64,000 bases of DNA. It comes from Rhodococcus sp. KRD197. GTDB lineage: Bacteria; Actinomycetota; Actinomycetes; Mycobacteriales; Mycobacteriaceae. Below the pieces are notes generated by a model. It was not told where the DNA came from and made no database searches. It worked only from the letters and a program-made list of their open reading frames with translations. Shown here one piece after another: positions 44,235 through 53,099 of this stretch. The DNA lies in assembly GCF_017168235.1 (NCBI RefSeq), contig NZ_JABFAO010000009.1, positions 124,001 to 188,000 of the forward strand. Direction: 5' to 3'. The translations under genes and the position numbers were made by a program. Numbering within the stretch: the first letter of the stretch is position 1; each line of letters begins with the position of its first letter.

Positions 44235-44957
44235 TCAGCACGGCACGATCAACGCCGGGTCGCTCGCAGTATTCAGCCACTTGCCGTAAGCGTCGCCACC
44301 CTGCAGGCGTACGTCGTTGCATAGTTCGGTTGTGGTGTAGCCCGAAGGCCGGTACACAGCGTAGATGGGATTGCCCTCTGTGCTCTGTTGCCGCAAGGAT
44401 GGGCACGATCTGTCGGTGCGTAAGTACCTAGCGCCCGGATTCGACGCAAGCGCAGCAGCGACTTCCTGGGCATAGGCGCCGGGGCTGATAGCGCTGTGAA
44501 TCACCACTATTCCCGATCCGTCGCACGCTGGAACGGCCAACGGCACGGAAAGGCCGAGGTCGACATCCGAGACGGGCGGAGCCGCTGCGGCAGCGGTAGG
44601 CGCCGGACTGGCAAGTGCGGGTGCGATGGGTGCAGGATCGGCGACCTCGCGATCGGGCGCCGCCGGACTACTAGTCTCGGCTTCAGAGGACTCGGAGACG
44701 GGCCCCGTGACCACGGGCCCCGCGACCACAGGCCCCGCGGCCACGGGCTCGGCGCGACCGCGGTCGATCCCGTAGAGGGCTGCCCCGACCAGAACGGCTG
44801 CCACGGTGACGGCGATACCCACATACGTGAGGGTGCGGTTATTGCTGCTACGCGGCTCAGAACTGACTGGTCCATTGAGCGTCGGGTATGCGTCAGTGCT
44901 GGGAGGAGCCGACGGCTGGTTCGGTAGCGGAAACAACGGCTCGGGACTGTCAGGCAC
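44235..44957 (-). CDS. Membrane-anchored exported protein, paralogue
   Basis: A 240-residue protein starting at GTG with AAGGAGGG upstream. The N-terminal MPDSPEPLFPLPNQP motif is shared with the following gene. One membrane helix (YVGIAVTVAAVLVGAALYG) leads to an Ala/Pro-rich linker with a repeated AAGPVV/TGPV pattern. The C-terminal domain has paired Cys residues and reads ACDGSGIVVIHSAISPGAYA. That domain resembles the outer sensor domain found after Ser/Thr kinases in Rhodococcus and Nocardia, here without kinase. Its ligand is unknown. Confidence 0.6.
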   Translation of the reverse strand: MPDSPEPLFPLPNQPSAPPSTDAYPTLNGPVSSEPRSSNNRTLTYVGIAVTVAAVLVGAALYGIDRGRAEPVAAGPVVAGPVVTGPVSESSEAETSSPAAPDREVADPAPIAPALASPAPTAAAAAPPVSDVDLGLSVPLAVPACDGSGIVVIHSAISPGAYAQEVAAALASNPGARYLRTDRSCPSLRQQSTEGNPIYAVYRPSGYTTTELCNDVRLQGGDAYGKWLNTASDPALIVPC

Positions 44958-45154
44958 TCGACACCCTCCTTCTAGCGCGCACGTTCAGTGCGAGAGAAGG
45001 CGCACCTGCTCATCGCAATTTACTGCTTTGGGGTATTGAGCGCCGTCGTTCGAACAGTTGACTTCCGTCGACCGCTATTGGCTCGGAACCGACGGTGCCG
45101 GCCAGATCGATTCCCGGCGCACCAATCGATCTGGCAGGCCACGAAGCCAGCGGC

Positions 45155-45646
45155 TCACGAACTCCCGAGCTGCACGCCGCCCACGCTCGACATTGCGTCC
45201 AACTTGCGCAACAGCGACCAGCGCTTGGTGACGACCCGGTCGCAGGAGGTGGCCATCCCGGCCCGAGATACCCACTCCGACATCCACACGTCGACCTCGG
45301 TTCCTCCATCGACGGAGTCGGTCAAGCCGATCGACATGACTGGATTCTTCGAGCCATACGAACCGATGCCGATTCCCCGGGACTGAAAATTCAGTCGCCC
45401 GCTCCCGTTCACCTGCTTCCAGCCAATGCCCCTGAAGTGAGCGAGGACTGCTTGCTCGACGTCGACAGGTGGAGCTGTCACCACGACGCTCGTTTGCTGC
45501 TTCGCCATCGCGCTCAGCACGTAACCCATGACGAGCAATCCGACGATGTAGACGACGACGAACACCATCGCAGTTTCCGGGCTGATCGCGACGCTCGCGA
45601 AAAATCCGACAAGGGCCACGAGTATGGCTATACCGAAGACCTGCAT
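45155..45646 (-). CDS. Two-helix membrane protein
   Basis: A 163-residue protein. Two membrane helices (VFGIAILVALVGFFASVAI and MVFVVVYIVGLLVMGYVLSA) form a hairpin at residues 2-50. A cytoplasmic domain of about 110 residues follows, with a START/SRPBCC-like pattern (LNFQSRGIGIGSYGSKNPVM, then GGTEVDVWMSEW). I chose ATG 45646 because AAGGAAA lies 5 bases upstream. It follows the 49-residue zinc-ribbon gene by 38 bases and is probably co-transcribed. Function is unknown. Confidence 0.6.
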   Translation of the reverse strand: MQVFGIAILVALVGFFASVAISPETAMVFVVVYIVGLLVMGYVLSAMAKQQTSVVVTAPPVDVEQAVLAHFRGIGWKQVNGSGRLNFQSRGIGIGSYGSKNPVMSIGLTDSVDGGTEVDVWMSEWVSRAGMATSCDRVVTKRWSLLRKLDAMSSVGGVQLGSS

Positions 45647-45684
45647 GATTTCCTTTCGAAGATCAGTGGAAATGGACCGGTTGT

Positions 45685-45834
45685 CTACTTCCAGTGGCCG
45701 CCGTGCTCGTTGCACGTCGAGCCTGTGTTGTTGCATTTGCTGCAGGTCAGCTTGCCGAACATCCCGCTAGCTCGTCCTCCGTTGCAGGAAGGGCAGTCGT
45801 GGACGGGGCGGTAGCACTTTCTGCATTGAGACAT
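45685..45834 (-). CDS. 49-residue four-knuckle zinc-ribbon protein
   Basis: The product has three CxxC pairs in order (CRKC, CPSC, CSKC), with further Cys and His in STCNEHGGH. It should bind two zinc ions. The ATG has AAAGGA upstream. It is first in a two-gene unit with the membrane protein at 45155-45646. It resembles the 40-residue ribbon coded at 42744-42866 and the DnaJ-type CxxCxGxG pattern. It may be an adaptor for the membrane protein, which is inference. Confidence 0.55.
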   Translation of the reverse strand: MSQCRKCYRPVHDCPSCNGGRASGMFGKLTCSKCNNTGSTCNEHGGHWK

Positions 45835-46019
45835 GGAAGGTCGTCCTTTCGAAAGGTGTGATGGGTTCTATTCGAAACTGTGCATGAGACGGCGAAGCCT
45901 TTCAATCATCTGGTCGCAGTACACGACTCGGTGATGGCCGAAAGTGGAGGGGGCTCCGGGGGTTCGGTATTTCGTGCAGCAAGGCGATTCGCGTCTTGTT
46001 CCACGAAAGGAACTTGGCC

Positions 46020-47465
46020 ATGTCTCCGATACGGACGACTCGAACTGCTGCAGGAGTGAACGGCGCCCTGGCGACGTTCCGGAAGGCTGTCGAGACCACC
46101 GACGCCTATCCACGGTTTCTGTCCGAGTTGGGATTCGACCCGAACACCGTCGCGTCAGCACCGGACTTCTCGTTTGTCCCGCCTACGACGAAGAAGAACT
46201 ACGTGCATGCCTACGAATTGCCACAACTCATCCCGGGAGGCGACGCCACGTCGACGCGCATCTATTCATCCAGCTCAGGATCATCTGGTCCACCTACTCA
46301 TTGGCCGCGCGCGAAGCTGTCCCTGGACCACAGTGTCGTTCTGCATGAGCGGATCCTGCGCCAGCTGGGTGCCGACCGACTGTCGACTCTCGTGGTGGTG
46401 TGCTTTGCAATGGGCGACTGGATCGGCGGAACGTACACACTTCGTGCGATCGAAGAGCTGCACGACCGCGGGTTTCCGGTGTCTGCAGTGGCCCCGGGGG
46501 TCCACGTCGACACCGTTCGTGTGGACGTGGCCTCACTCGGGATGCACTACGACCAGGTGATACTTGCCGGCTATCCACCGTTCGTTCGTGACGTCCTGGA
46601 CGGCGCCGGGCACGACGTCCTGAGCCAGAACATAAAGTTCTTGCTGGCAGGTGAGAGCATCGGAGAGAGCTGGCGAGACGGAATTCTGAGGCTCGTGGGA
46701 AAAGTCGATCGCCCGGAGGACGTGTGTTTGGTCTATGGCACCGCCGACGCGGGGATGATCGGGCACGAGACATCGACGACGATCGCGGCGCGGCGTTTGG
46801 CGTTGCAGCACAACGAACTCGACGCGACGCTGTTCGGTGGGTCCGCCGCGTCGTCGACGCTGGTCGAGTACGATACCTCTCTGCGGTACATCGAAACCGA
46901 CGAGCAGGGTTACCTACTGTTCACCGTCGACAACACGATTCCCTTGGTGCGCTACCGGATCAACGACATCGGTGAAGTCATCACCCCCTGTGAGCTACGT
47001 CGTCAGTTGGCCGACCTGGGGCACGATCTCGACGTGGCGACCTCGACCGAGCATTCGCAGTTCGTCGTGGTGAAACAACGCGCTGATATTGCGGTCTCGT
47101 TCTATGCCGTGAACATCTACCCTGAACCGGTCCGCGCCGCACTCGCCGATCCACAGTTGACCGACGCGATCACCGGCAAGTTCGTTCTTGGACGTCGTAC
47201 AGGCAATGACCTCCGCGACACCTTGCACTTGCACGTCGAGCTCCGGAAGGGCGTTGAGTTGCCAGTAGGTCCGAATGCGGAGTGCGCCAGAATGGTTCGC
47301 CGCAGTGTAGTGGACGCCTTGATGTTATCGAGTAGTGAGTTCAACGAGCTTCACGGAATGTACGGGGCCGCGGTGGAGCCCGAGGTGGAATTCCATCCAT
47401 ACGGGAGCGAGGGCTTTCAATTGCAGATCAAGCAGAGCGCTGTCGAGCGGGTAGGTTCGCTGTGA
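46020..47465 (+). CDS. Adenylate-forming ligase (PaaK/phenylacetate-CoA ligase-like)
   Basis: A 481-residue adenylate-forming enzyme. The phosphate-binding loop reads YSSSSGSSGPPTHWPR near residue 82. The middle part has LVYGTADAGMIGHE, and the hinge region YRINDIGEV lies near 308. These match PaaK-type ligases, which make acyl-AMP and pass the acyl group to CoA or another carrier. I chose ATG 46020 because AAAGGAA lies 8 bases upstream. Its stop overlaps the start of the ThiF-like gene, so the two act together. The substrate is unknown; the pair is not part of a normal phenylacetate cluster. Confidence 0.8.
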   Translation: MSPIRTTRTAAGVNGALATFRKAVETTDAYPRFLSELGFDPNTVASAPDFSFVPPTTKKNYVHAYELPQLIPGGDATSTRIYSSSSGSSGPPTHWPRAKLSLDHSVVLHERILRQLGADRLSTLVVVCFAMGDWIGGTYTLRAIEELHDRGFPVSAVAPGVHVDTVRVDVASLGMHYDQVILAGYPPFVRDVLDGAGHDVLSQNIKFLLAGESIGESWRDGILRLVGKVDRPEDVCLVYGTADAGMIGHETSTTIAARRLALQHNELDATLFGGSAASSTLVEYDTSLRYIETDEQGYLLFTVDNTIPLVRYRINDIGEVITPCELRRQLADLGHDLDVATSTEHSQFVVVKQRADIAVSFYAVNIYPEPVRAALADPQLTDAITGKFVLGRRTGNDLRDTLHLHVELRKGVELPVGPNAECARMVRRSVVDALMLSSSEFNELHGMYGAAVEPEVEFHPYGSEGFQLQIKQSAVERVGSL

Positions 47466-48562
47466 TCGAGATACTGGACCCCAAGACCGACTCTCGCCGG
47501 ATAGACGAATTGTTGCAGCCGAACTGCGGTATGCACTACGTCGACGGATGGAAGTCGGCCCGATCGGAGCTCGCCGCAATCGACGCGTTCGGACCCGCAT
47601 CCGTGAACTGGGACGACGATCGCGTCATCGAGGACTCGAGCCGCTACATCGTTTATCCCTGGCGATCGACAATGGTTCGGCTCCCGGCTGACGAGCACTT
47701 CTATCGTTTGCGGACCGCGCGCAACAGGTACTTGCTGGACGATGATGAGCAGCGACAATGGGGATCAGCTTTGATCGGAGTCGCAGGGCTCAGCGTGGGT
47801 GCATCGGTGGTGTCGGTGTGCGCGCTGACAGGGGCGCGGCGATTCCGCATCGCCGATCCCGATACCTTGGGGCCCAGCAATCTGAACCGACTGCAGGGTT
47901 CGGTGTGCGACCTCGGGATGTCCAAAGTGACTCTTGCGCAACGCCGACTTCTGGAGACCGATCCGTACTGTGACGTCTCGGCACATCCGAACGGATACGA
48001 CAGCCTCGATGGCAGTTTCCTCGGCAGTGTGGGCGGAGAACAGCTATCCGTGCTCGCGGAGGAAATGGACGATCTCGCACTGAAAGTAGTAGTTCGGCAA
48101 CAGGCTCGGGTACTTGGTATTCCAGTGGTGATGGCAACCGACAACGGTGACAACGTCATCCTCGATGTCGAGCGGTACGATCTCGATGCCGACTATCCGC
48201 TGTTCCACGGCAGGGCAGGCGAACTCACCGGAATGGACGTCTCGGAGCTCGACGACCCTCGCAACAGAATCCGCATCGCGAGCGCAATCGTCGGCAGTGA
48301 CGTGACGCCTCGTACCAGGTATTCGTTGACGCAGGTCGGCTGTTCGCTTCCGTCGTGGCCTCAGCTCGGCACCGCCGCCAACGCTGCCGGCTCAGTCGCG
48401 GCGTTGGCGGCGCGGTTGATCGTGTCGGGTGCAGACATGCAATCCGGTCGGTATCGCGTCGATCTCGACCGAATCCTGCTGGGTGACGCGGCTGCGTCGG
48501 CAACCCGGTGGAACGAACTCGACGAGTACGCCTTCGCAGCATTGATGGCGCAACGCTACTAG
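47462..48562 (+). CDS. ThiF/E1-like adenylyltransferase
   Basis: A 366-residue protein with an E1-type Rossmann core. IGVAGLSVGASVVSVCALTG gives the nucleotide loop. The Asp and Arg of the adenylation site lie in RIADPDTLGPSNLNRLQG near 131. VVMATDNGDNVILDVERYD is the later acidic block. The family adenylates C-terminal glycines of ubiquitin-like or peptide substrates. No zinc CxxC pair is seen. GTG 47462 overlaps the stop of the ligase gene. The two AMP-using enzymes probably make or attach a small modification; no ubiquitin-like partner was found nearby. Confidence 0.75.
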   Translation: MIEILDPKTDSRRIDELLQPNCGMHYVDGWKSARSELAAIDAFGPASVNWDDDRVIEDSSRYIVYPWRSTMVRLPADEHFYRLRTARNRYLLDDDEQRQWGSALIGVAGLSVGASVVSVCALTGARRFRIADPDTLGPSNLNRLQGSVCDLGMSKVTLAQRRLLETDPYCDVSAHPNGYDSLDGSFLGSVGGEQLSVLAEEMDDLALKVVVRQQARVLGIPVVMATDNGDNVILDVERYDLDADYPLFHGRAGELTGMDVSELDDPRNRIRIASAIVGSDVTPRTRYSLTQVGCSLPSWPQLGTAANAAGSVAALAARLIVSGADMQSGRYRVDLDRILLGDAAASATRWNELDEYAFAALMAQRY

Positions 48563-48577
48563 AACCTGGTGGCGCAC

Positions 48578-50002
48578 TCAGTCCTCGCGCGCGTGTAAAT
48601 GCGATGGGGAAGGCGTCGTCACTTTCGTTCTCGCGGCGGCAACGGTCGTGGTCAAGGACGCCCACACGAGAGGGGAGTGGGCGATGTTGCCGTCGCCCGC
48701 AGCCCACTTCGCCAGTTGCCCTTGCTGCCAACGATGAAGCGACTGCAATGGGTCGGCGCTGGCGTGTGAGCGATCCACCGCTAGCGCGAGCTCGACGGTA
48801 GGGACGACAGACTTTCGAAGACCGGCAGCCGTATGGAACGCATGATCGGTCGGAAGCGTCCAACGTGTGGTGGTGACCAGCGACGCGCCGGAATCCACCA
48901 TGGCCATGACCAAGCCGAAAGTCTCCGCAGAACGAAAGTCGACGCCGCCCTCGCACGCGATCAGGGCAACACGTGACGGAATCGGCCAAATCTCGTGCCC
49001 AGACTGGGGTTTATCCGAACCGTAGGCCCTCCAAACATGCGGATCGGTGCATTGCTGCGTGCCCAACAGAAAGTCCAACGCGCACAGTGGGAGATGGTCA
49101 CCTGGATGGGCGGGTGCTCGCTCACCGAGACGGGTCCGTGGTCGCAGCGCCTCGGCCATTCCCCAACGGCTCGCATCGGAACTCGATGCACCTGATGTGT
49201 CGTGCAGATGGATGGACGCCGAACCCGGTTCATCCGTGGTCGAAGATACGTGCCCGAAGTAGAACAATCTCGAGAGCGGGATGCGTAATTCGCGCGACAG
49301 GTCGACTCTGTCGATGGTCTGCGACGCGTTCAACCCACTCGAAGACACCGCACTGCTGGAGGCCTTGGCATTTGTTGCGAGCCCAGCGAGTAGGGCGTTC
49401 TTCGCGATGCCCGACAGTGTGCGGCCGAGCCCGTGGTCTATGGCGCGGGTTGGCAAAGATGGATCAAGGATGTGCAGCGCGGGAAGATGTTCGACCTCGC
49501 TCCATGCAGGCGGGAGGACGGTGCGTTCGGCATGCACCGTCGTCGGCGGGTCCAGCGTGACCATCGCGACGTCCAGCAACCGCCGATCAGGTGTGACGAA
49601 CAACAGCTCCCACGGCACGCGCGCCAACCGTGGACTGGGCGTCACACGTAGGTGGACACCTCCATGACGCAGCGACCGCTCGACGATCTCCTCACGCAGC
49701 GTCTTCGGAAACATCACCTCGGTGAGGGCCGCGGACAACGTTCTTTCGGTGTCAGGCTTCGCAAACGCGCCCGTGAGCAGCGCACGACGGGTGGCCGCGT
49801 CCTTCGATTCGAATTGGTCCGTGCCGACAGGCAAGGGTGCGAGCAATGCACAATCGAGTAGATCGACAACGTCCTTCACCACGGTCCCGTCGAGCCTGAC
49901 CGCCTGCGAACTCCCCGGGGTGTCCAACCAGGTCCACGACAGGTAGGTATCACCGGCGTCGGCGACCCGAACCAGGACCGTCGGTTGATGCGCGCTGCTC
50001 AT
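48578..50002 (-). CDS. CHAT-domain caspase-like protease
   Basis: A 474-residue protein. The N-terminal 120 residues are a beta-rich prodomain. The CHAT peptidase (clan CD) follows, with RLARVPWELLFVTPDRRLLD at its entry, catalytic His251 in LFYFGHVSST and Cys350 in RVALIACEGGVDF. Both catalytic residues are in place, so it should be an active cysteine protease. CHAT proteases are usually fused to TPRs or controlled by a sensor. Here the TPR protein is a separate gene in the divergent operon. The start overlaps the preceding gene's stop (ATGA), making it last in a three-gene unit. Confidence 0.85.
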   Translation of the reverse strand: MSSAHQPTVLVRVADAGDTYLSWTWLDTPGSSQAVRLDGTVVKDVVDLLDCALLAPLPVGTDQFESKDAATRRALLTGAFAKPDTERTLSAALTEVMFPKTLREEIVERSLRHGGVHLRVTPSPRLARVPWELLFVTPDRRLLDVAMVTLDPPTTVHAERTVLPPAWSEVEHLPALHILDPSLPTRAIDHGLGRTLSGIAKNALLAGLATNAKASSSAVSSSGLNASQTIDRVDLSRELRIPLSRLFYFGHVSSTTDEPGSASIHLHDTSGASSSDASRWGMAEALRPRTRLGERAPAHPGDHLPLCALDFLLGTQQCTDPHVWRAYGSDKPQSGHEIWPIPSRVALIACEGGVDFRSAETFGLVMAMVDSGASLVTTTRWTLPTDHAFHTAAGLRKSVVPTVELALAVDRSHASADPLQSLHRWQQGQLAKWAAGDGNIAHSPLVWASLTTTVAAARTKVTTPSPSHLHARED

Positions 50003-51402
50003 TCGCTTCCCGACAACGGCGATGGCAGTAGCTCGGCCAATAGCGGCTGCGCTCCTGCGGGTTGGTCGAGTCGTGACTCCAACCGGTCGACGAATGCTTC
50101 GATGGCTGCAACTCGGTTCGCGACGAGGACGGCAAGCGGTGTGTCCGAGGCGTCGGCAGCCGCCTTCAGGACATTCAACGCTGTCAGCGCCCGGCCGGCT
50201 GCTTCGACCGCGTCGCGCACGAAGCCATCCGCGGCCGACTGGGCAAGAGCTAGCACGTCCTCGTCAGCACCGAGATTCACGGCCGCGAGAACGGCGTGCG
50301 CGGTACGACTGAGCATCCACGCGTCGAGCATGTGGCGGTCGACGCTGATCAGTTGTTCGGCCATCGGTCCCGAGCGCAGACGCCGAGGTGGGGTGTCGGC
50401 GTCGAACAGTCCGAATACGGTTGTATCAAAGGATGTTTCGTCTATCGGAAGAGATCCGACGAGTGCGTGGCCCTGCACCATCATCGGTATCGTTGCGATC
50501 AGCTTTCCAGTTCGGTCGGCAGCGAAGCCGAGGATCCGGTTCGCCTCACCACACTGCGGGTCCACGGCTGCGTCGAGCTCAACTGAGAGCAGTACGCGGA
50601 GCGTCGGCGTGGTTGTATCCACCTCGGCTGTCCACTCGGGAGTACCTGCACCGCTCCACCGCAGAATTCGCGGGGGCAGCACGTGCGGATCGATGTACCC
50701 CCGTTGCACCTCGGCGCGGGCGATCGACGGGCCGCCCGCCATACCCACATCGACGAGGCCGAAAGACTTGTCGTCGACGAGCTCCTCCAGCCAAATTTCA
50801 AGCTTCGTCTCGTCGATTTGCCGGACCGTGTCGACGCGGTCGGCCATTGTGATCAACTGATAGCCCCAGGACAACCCTCTTGCCGCAGCGCTGGCAGCCC
50901 TGGTCAAGTTGGCCAGCTCGGATAGTGCGCCGCCGGAGAGTTCGCCGTTCACTGCGTCGTCGGCGAGTGAATCCAAGGTCGGAAGAGCATGGGCGACGAG
51001 CCTGCTCGCGCCGTCGGTGTCGCCTGTTCGGCGTCGTGCACCGGCCTCGTCCAGCATCAATGCGCCCTCGTCGATCGGAGACATCCACCAGCGTGCGACC
51101 GCCGCGGTCGTAGCGCGTCGTGTCCAGTCGGCATCGAGATGAAAAGCCTCGCAACTGATCACGGCTCCAGGACCGTCGGACTCGAGCAGGTGCGTGAAGT
51201 CGGATTCGATACACGCTCGGGTGAGCGAGCCCACGTCGGCCTCGCGCGCGATGGTCCATCCCATCAGCGTCGACGGATCCGCTGCATCGACGACGACGTT
51301 CACTCCAGGCCCCAGCTCGAGAGAGACTTCTGCTACTGCGGGCGCGGTGTCGCCGTCCCAGTGCATTCCTGCGTCGTCGACGCGGATCGGGTGGCGGCTC
51401 AT
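49999..51402 (-). CDS. Unknown protein, CHAT operon middle gene
   Basis: A 467-residue soluble protein I do not recognise. Residues 1-110 are beta-rich, the next 100 are helical (LSELANLTRAASAAARGLSW), and residues about 220-340 are a beta-rich domain (TEWTAEVD-type strands around 285). The last 130 residues are Ala-rich helices (AHAVLAAVNLGADEDVLALA). It overlaps both neighbours (ATGA at each end), so it is made together with the CHAT protease and may be its substrate, activator or inhibitor. A CATRA-type conflict-system component is a possibility I cannot confirm. Confidence 0.6.
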   Translation of the reverse strand: MSRHPIRVDDAGMHWDGDTAPAVAEVSLELGPGVNVVVDAADPSTLMGWTIAREADVGSLTRACIESDFTHLLESDGPGAVISCEAFHLDADWTRRATTAAVARWWMSPIDEGALMLDEAGARRRTGDTDGASRLVAHALPTLDSLADDAVNGELSGGALSELANLTRAASAAARGLSWGYQLITMADRVDTVRQIDETKLEIWLEELVDDKSFGLVDVGMAGGPSIARAEVQRGYIDPHVLPPRILRWSGAGTPEWTAEVDTTTPTLRVLLSVELDAAVDPQCGEANRILGFAADRTGKLIATIPMMVQGHALVGSLPIDETSFDTTVFGLFDADTPPRRLRSGPMAEQLISVDRHMLDAWMLSRTAHAVLAAVNLGADEDVLALAQSAADGFVRDAVEAAGRALTALNVLKAAADASDTPLAVLVANRVAAIEAFVDRLESRLDQPAGAQPLLAELLPSPLSGSE

Positions 51403-52886
51403 CCCGCATTACCCGTCAGGCGATCCCACGCGACTCGATGTCCGCGCAGTGCGCTCAGCACATCGGCGGTCTTCCCGGCCCACGTCTGCCCCGGCTTCCT
51501 ACTGCCGACCAATTCGACACCATCGTTGCCGAATACGTCGTCGTCGTGGATAGCCATAGAGAGCGCGCCCCTCGTCAATTGCAGGGCCAAAGAAATCGAT
51601 GCGGTGCGGGTCGGCGCCAATGTGTCGGATGGGCGCACTTGGTCGTACCTCTCACGTAAGGTCTGCTCGAGCGCGCTCGCACCGTGTCCGGCGACCGAGC
51701 CGGCGTCTGCCAAGATCTCGAGCGCTATCGCCCGCTCCCAGCACATCGCCTGCCCATTCCACTTCCAACTCCACGCATTGTTCGATTCGATTGGAGTTTG
51801 TGCCAAGTACGAGCGGGCCTGTGTGAACAGGGTCTTGATTTCGGTGCTGCGGTAGCCGAGTTCCAGATGCGATGTGTCCAAATCGCTTGCCGACTTCCTC
51901 GCGCTCTCCCTGATCAGCGCACGCTGCAGATCCTGCCTCGCACGCGCGAAGTTCGAACCGTAGACCTCAGCTATCGTGTTCTCGTCCAGCTCGGCGGCAT
52001 CCATATGGAGTCTGAGCAGGTTCCGTCGCGCGCGACGCCACGCCTCGCCGCGCACGTCCGCGGTGGTGTAGAGGGTGCTGCCTTCGAGTAGCGGGAGATC
52101 CGAACGGAATCGAGTGGAATTCGATTTTGTCAGGAAGCGGTCGAGCTTGTGCTCGACGTACGAGATCTCGTGCTCGGTCGGGAGCCGATCCGACACGTCA
52201 GCTTCTCCGTATAGCTCGGTCAGTCGCTCGATTGCGGCAGCGACCGAGGCGGAGACCCTTTCGTCGGACGCATCGTCGATACGTTCGCGATACTCCGTCA
52301 GCTTGCCGTTGTACGAGCGCATCGATGCCGCGACTATTGCCGAACGATAGCGGTTCGGGTTGTCGATGTAGTGGTCCGCGTGGTCTCGAGATTCCACGAC
52401 TGTGCCGCATGCCTCCGAGGTGACCATCGCTTGGCGAGCGGCGGTCCGCGGTGGACCGTCCTCGTACTTGCGCAGCACCTGCGCAATACGTGCAGGCAGT
52501 CCGACAGGGCGTTCCAGGCGGACGTCGGCAACGACACCAGCCGAGCACCGCGCAAAGGTGTCCCCGTACTCGACAGCGACGGCACTCACCAGATCCCACT
52601 GATCGACGCCTCCGAGAACTTCATTGGTGCCCAGCCGCAGGCGTCGAGAAGCTTCCGGCGAAAACCGTCGCGCCACCCACTCCGCAGAACCCAGCGTCCC
52701 CATCCAGGCCGCCAAGTCTTCGGCCAGGTGTTTCACATTGGGTTTCGGCTCCGCAGTCGCTCTGACCCACAGAGCGATCAGCTGGTTGCGCGAAACGGAC
52801 TCTTCGGCGTATCGCCCCCTGCCGAGCTCCCTGCCCACCCACCATCCACTGATTGCCCAGTCAGTGCGAGCCGACTGAAGCGGCAT
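51399..52886 (-). CDS. Unknown helical protein, first gene of CHAT operon
   Basis: A 495-residue mostly helical soluble protein. No known domain stands out. Charged helices such as RRARRNLLRLHMDAAELDEN and YTEYRERIDDASDE-like stretches suggest protein-protein contacts. ATG 52886 has AAGGAG 8 bases upstream; in-frame codons further up lie in the divergent promoter gap. Its stop overlaps the next start (ATGA). It opens the three-gene minus-strand operon that ends in the CHAT protease and diverges from the membrane/TPR/AAA operon. Confidence 0.6.
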   Translation of the reverse strand: MPLQSARTDWAISGWWVGRELGRGRYAEESVSRNQLIALWVRATAEPKPNVKHLAEDLAAWMGTLGSAEWVARRFSPEASRRLRLGTNEVLGGVDQWDLVSAVAVEYGDTFARCSAGVVADVRLERPVGLPARIAQVLRKYEDGPPRTAARQAMVTSEACGTVVESRDHADHYIDNPNRYRSAIVAASMRSYNGKLTEYRERIDDASDERVSASVAAAIERLTELYGEADVSDRLPTEHEISYVEHKLDRFLTKSNSTRFRSDLPLLEGSTLYTTADVRGEAWRRARRNLLRLHMDAAELDENTIAEVYGSNFARARQDLQRALIRESARKSASDLDTSHLELGYRSTEIKTLFTQARSYLAQTPIESNNAWSWKWNGQAMCWERAIALEILADAGSVAGHGASALEQTLRERYDQVRPSDTLAPTRTASISLALQLTRGALSMAIHDDDVFGNDGVELVGSRKPGQTWAGKTADVLSALRGHRVAWDRLTGNAG

Positions 52887-53099
52887 GCAATCGACTCCTT
52901 CGGTTCTTTGGTCCCGGGTCATGGTGCCAAGAAAATGCGGCCCTGCACAGCGGCGTCATTCATTCAATCTACGGGCGGTGTCCTTCTGCCGAACGACTAC
53001 CGCGCACCGTGGATCTGGTCGATCATGTATCCCGCACTCGAGGTCTCGAAGTGTCTCGCATCGCCGCGCCCGCGGCATGGTCCAGCGGAAGTGAGCGGC
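52887..53099. promoter_or_regulatory. Divergent promoter region of the CHAT/TPR operons
   Basis: This 213-base gap separates the divergent starts at 52886 and 53100. It should hold both promoters. TTCATTCAATC near 52958 repeats one arm of the palindrome at 6016-6035, but the second arm is missing. No clear -10/-35 pair could be chosen. Confidence 0.4.
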
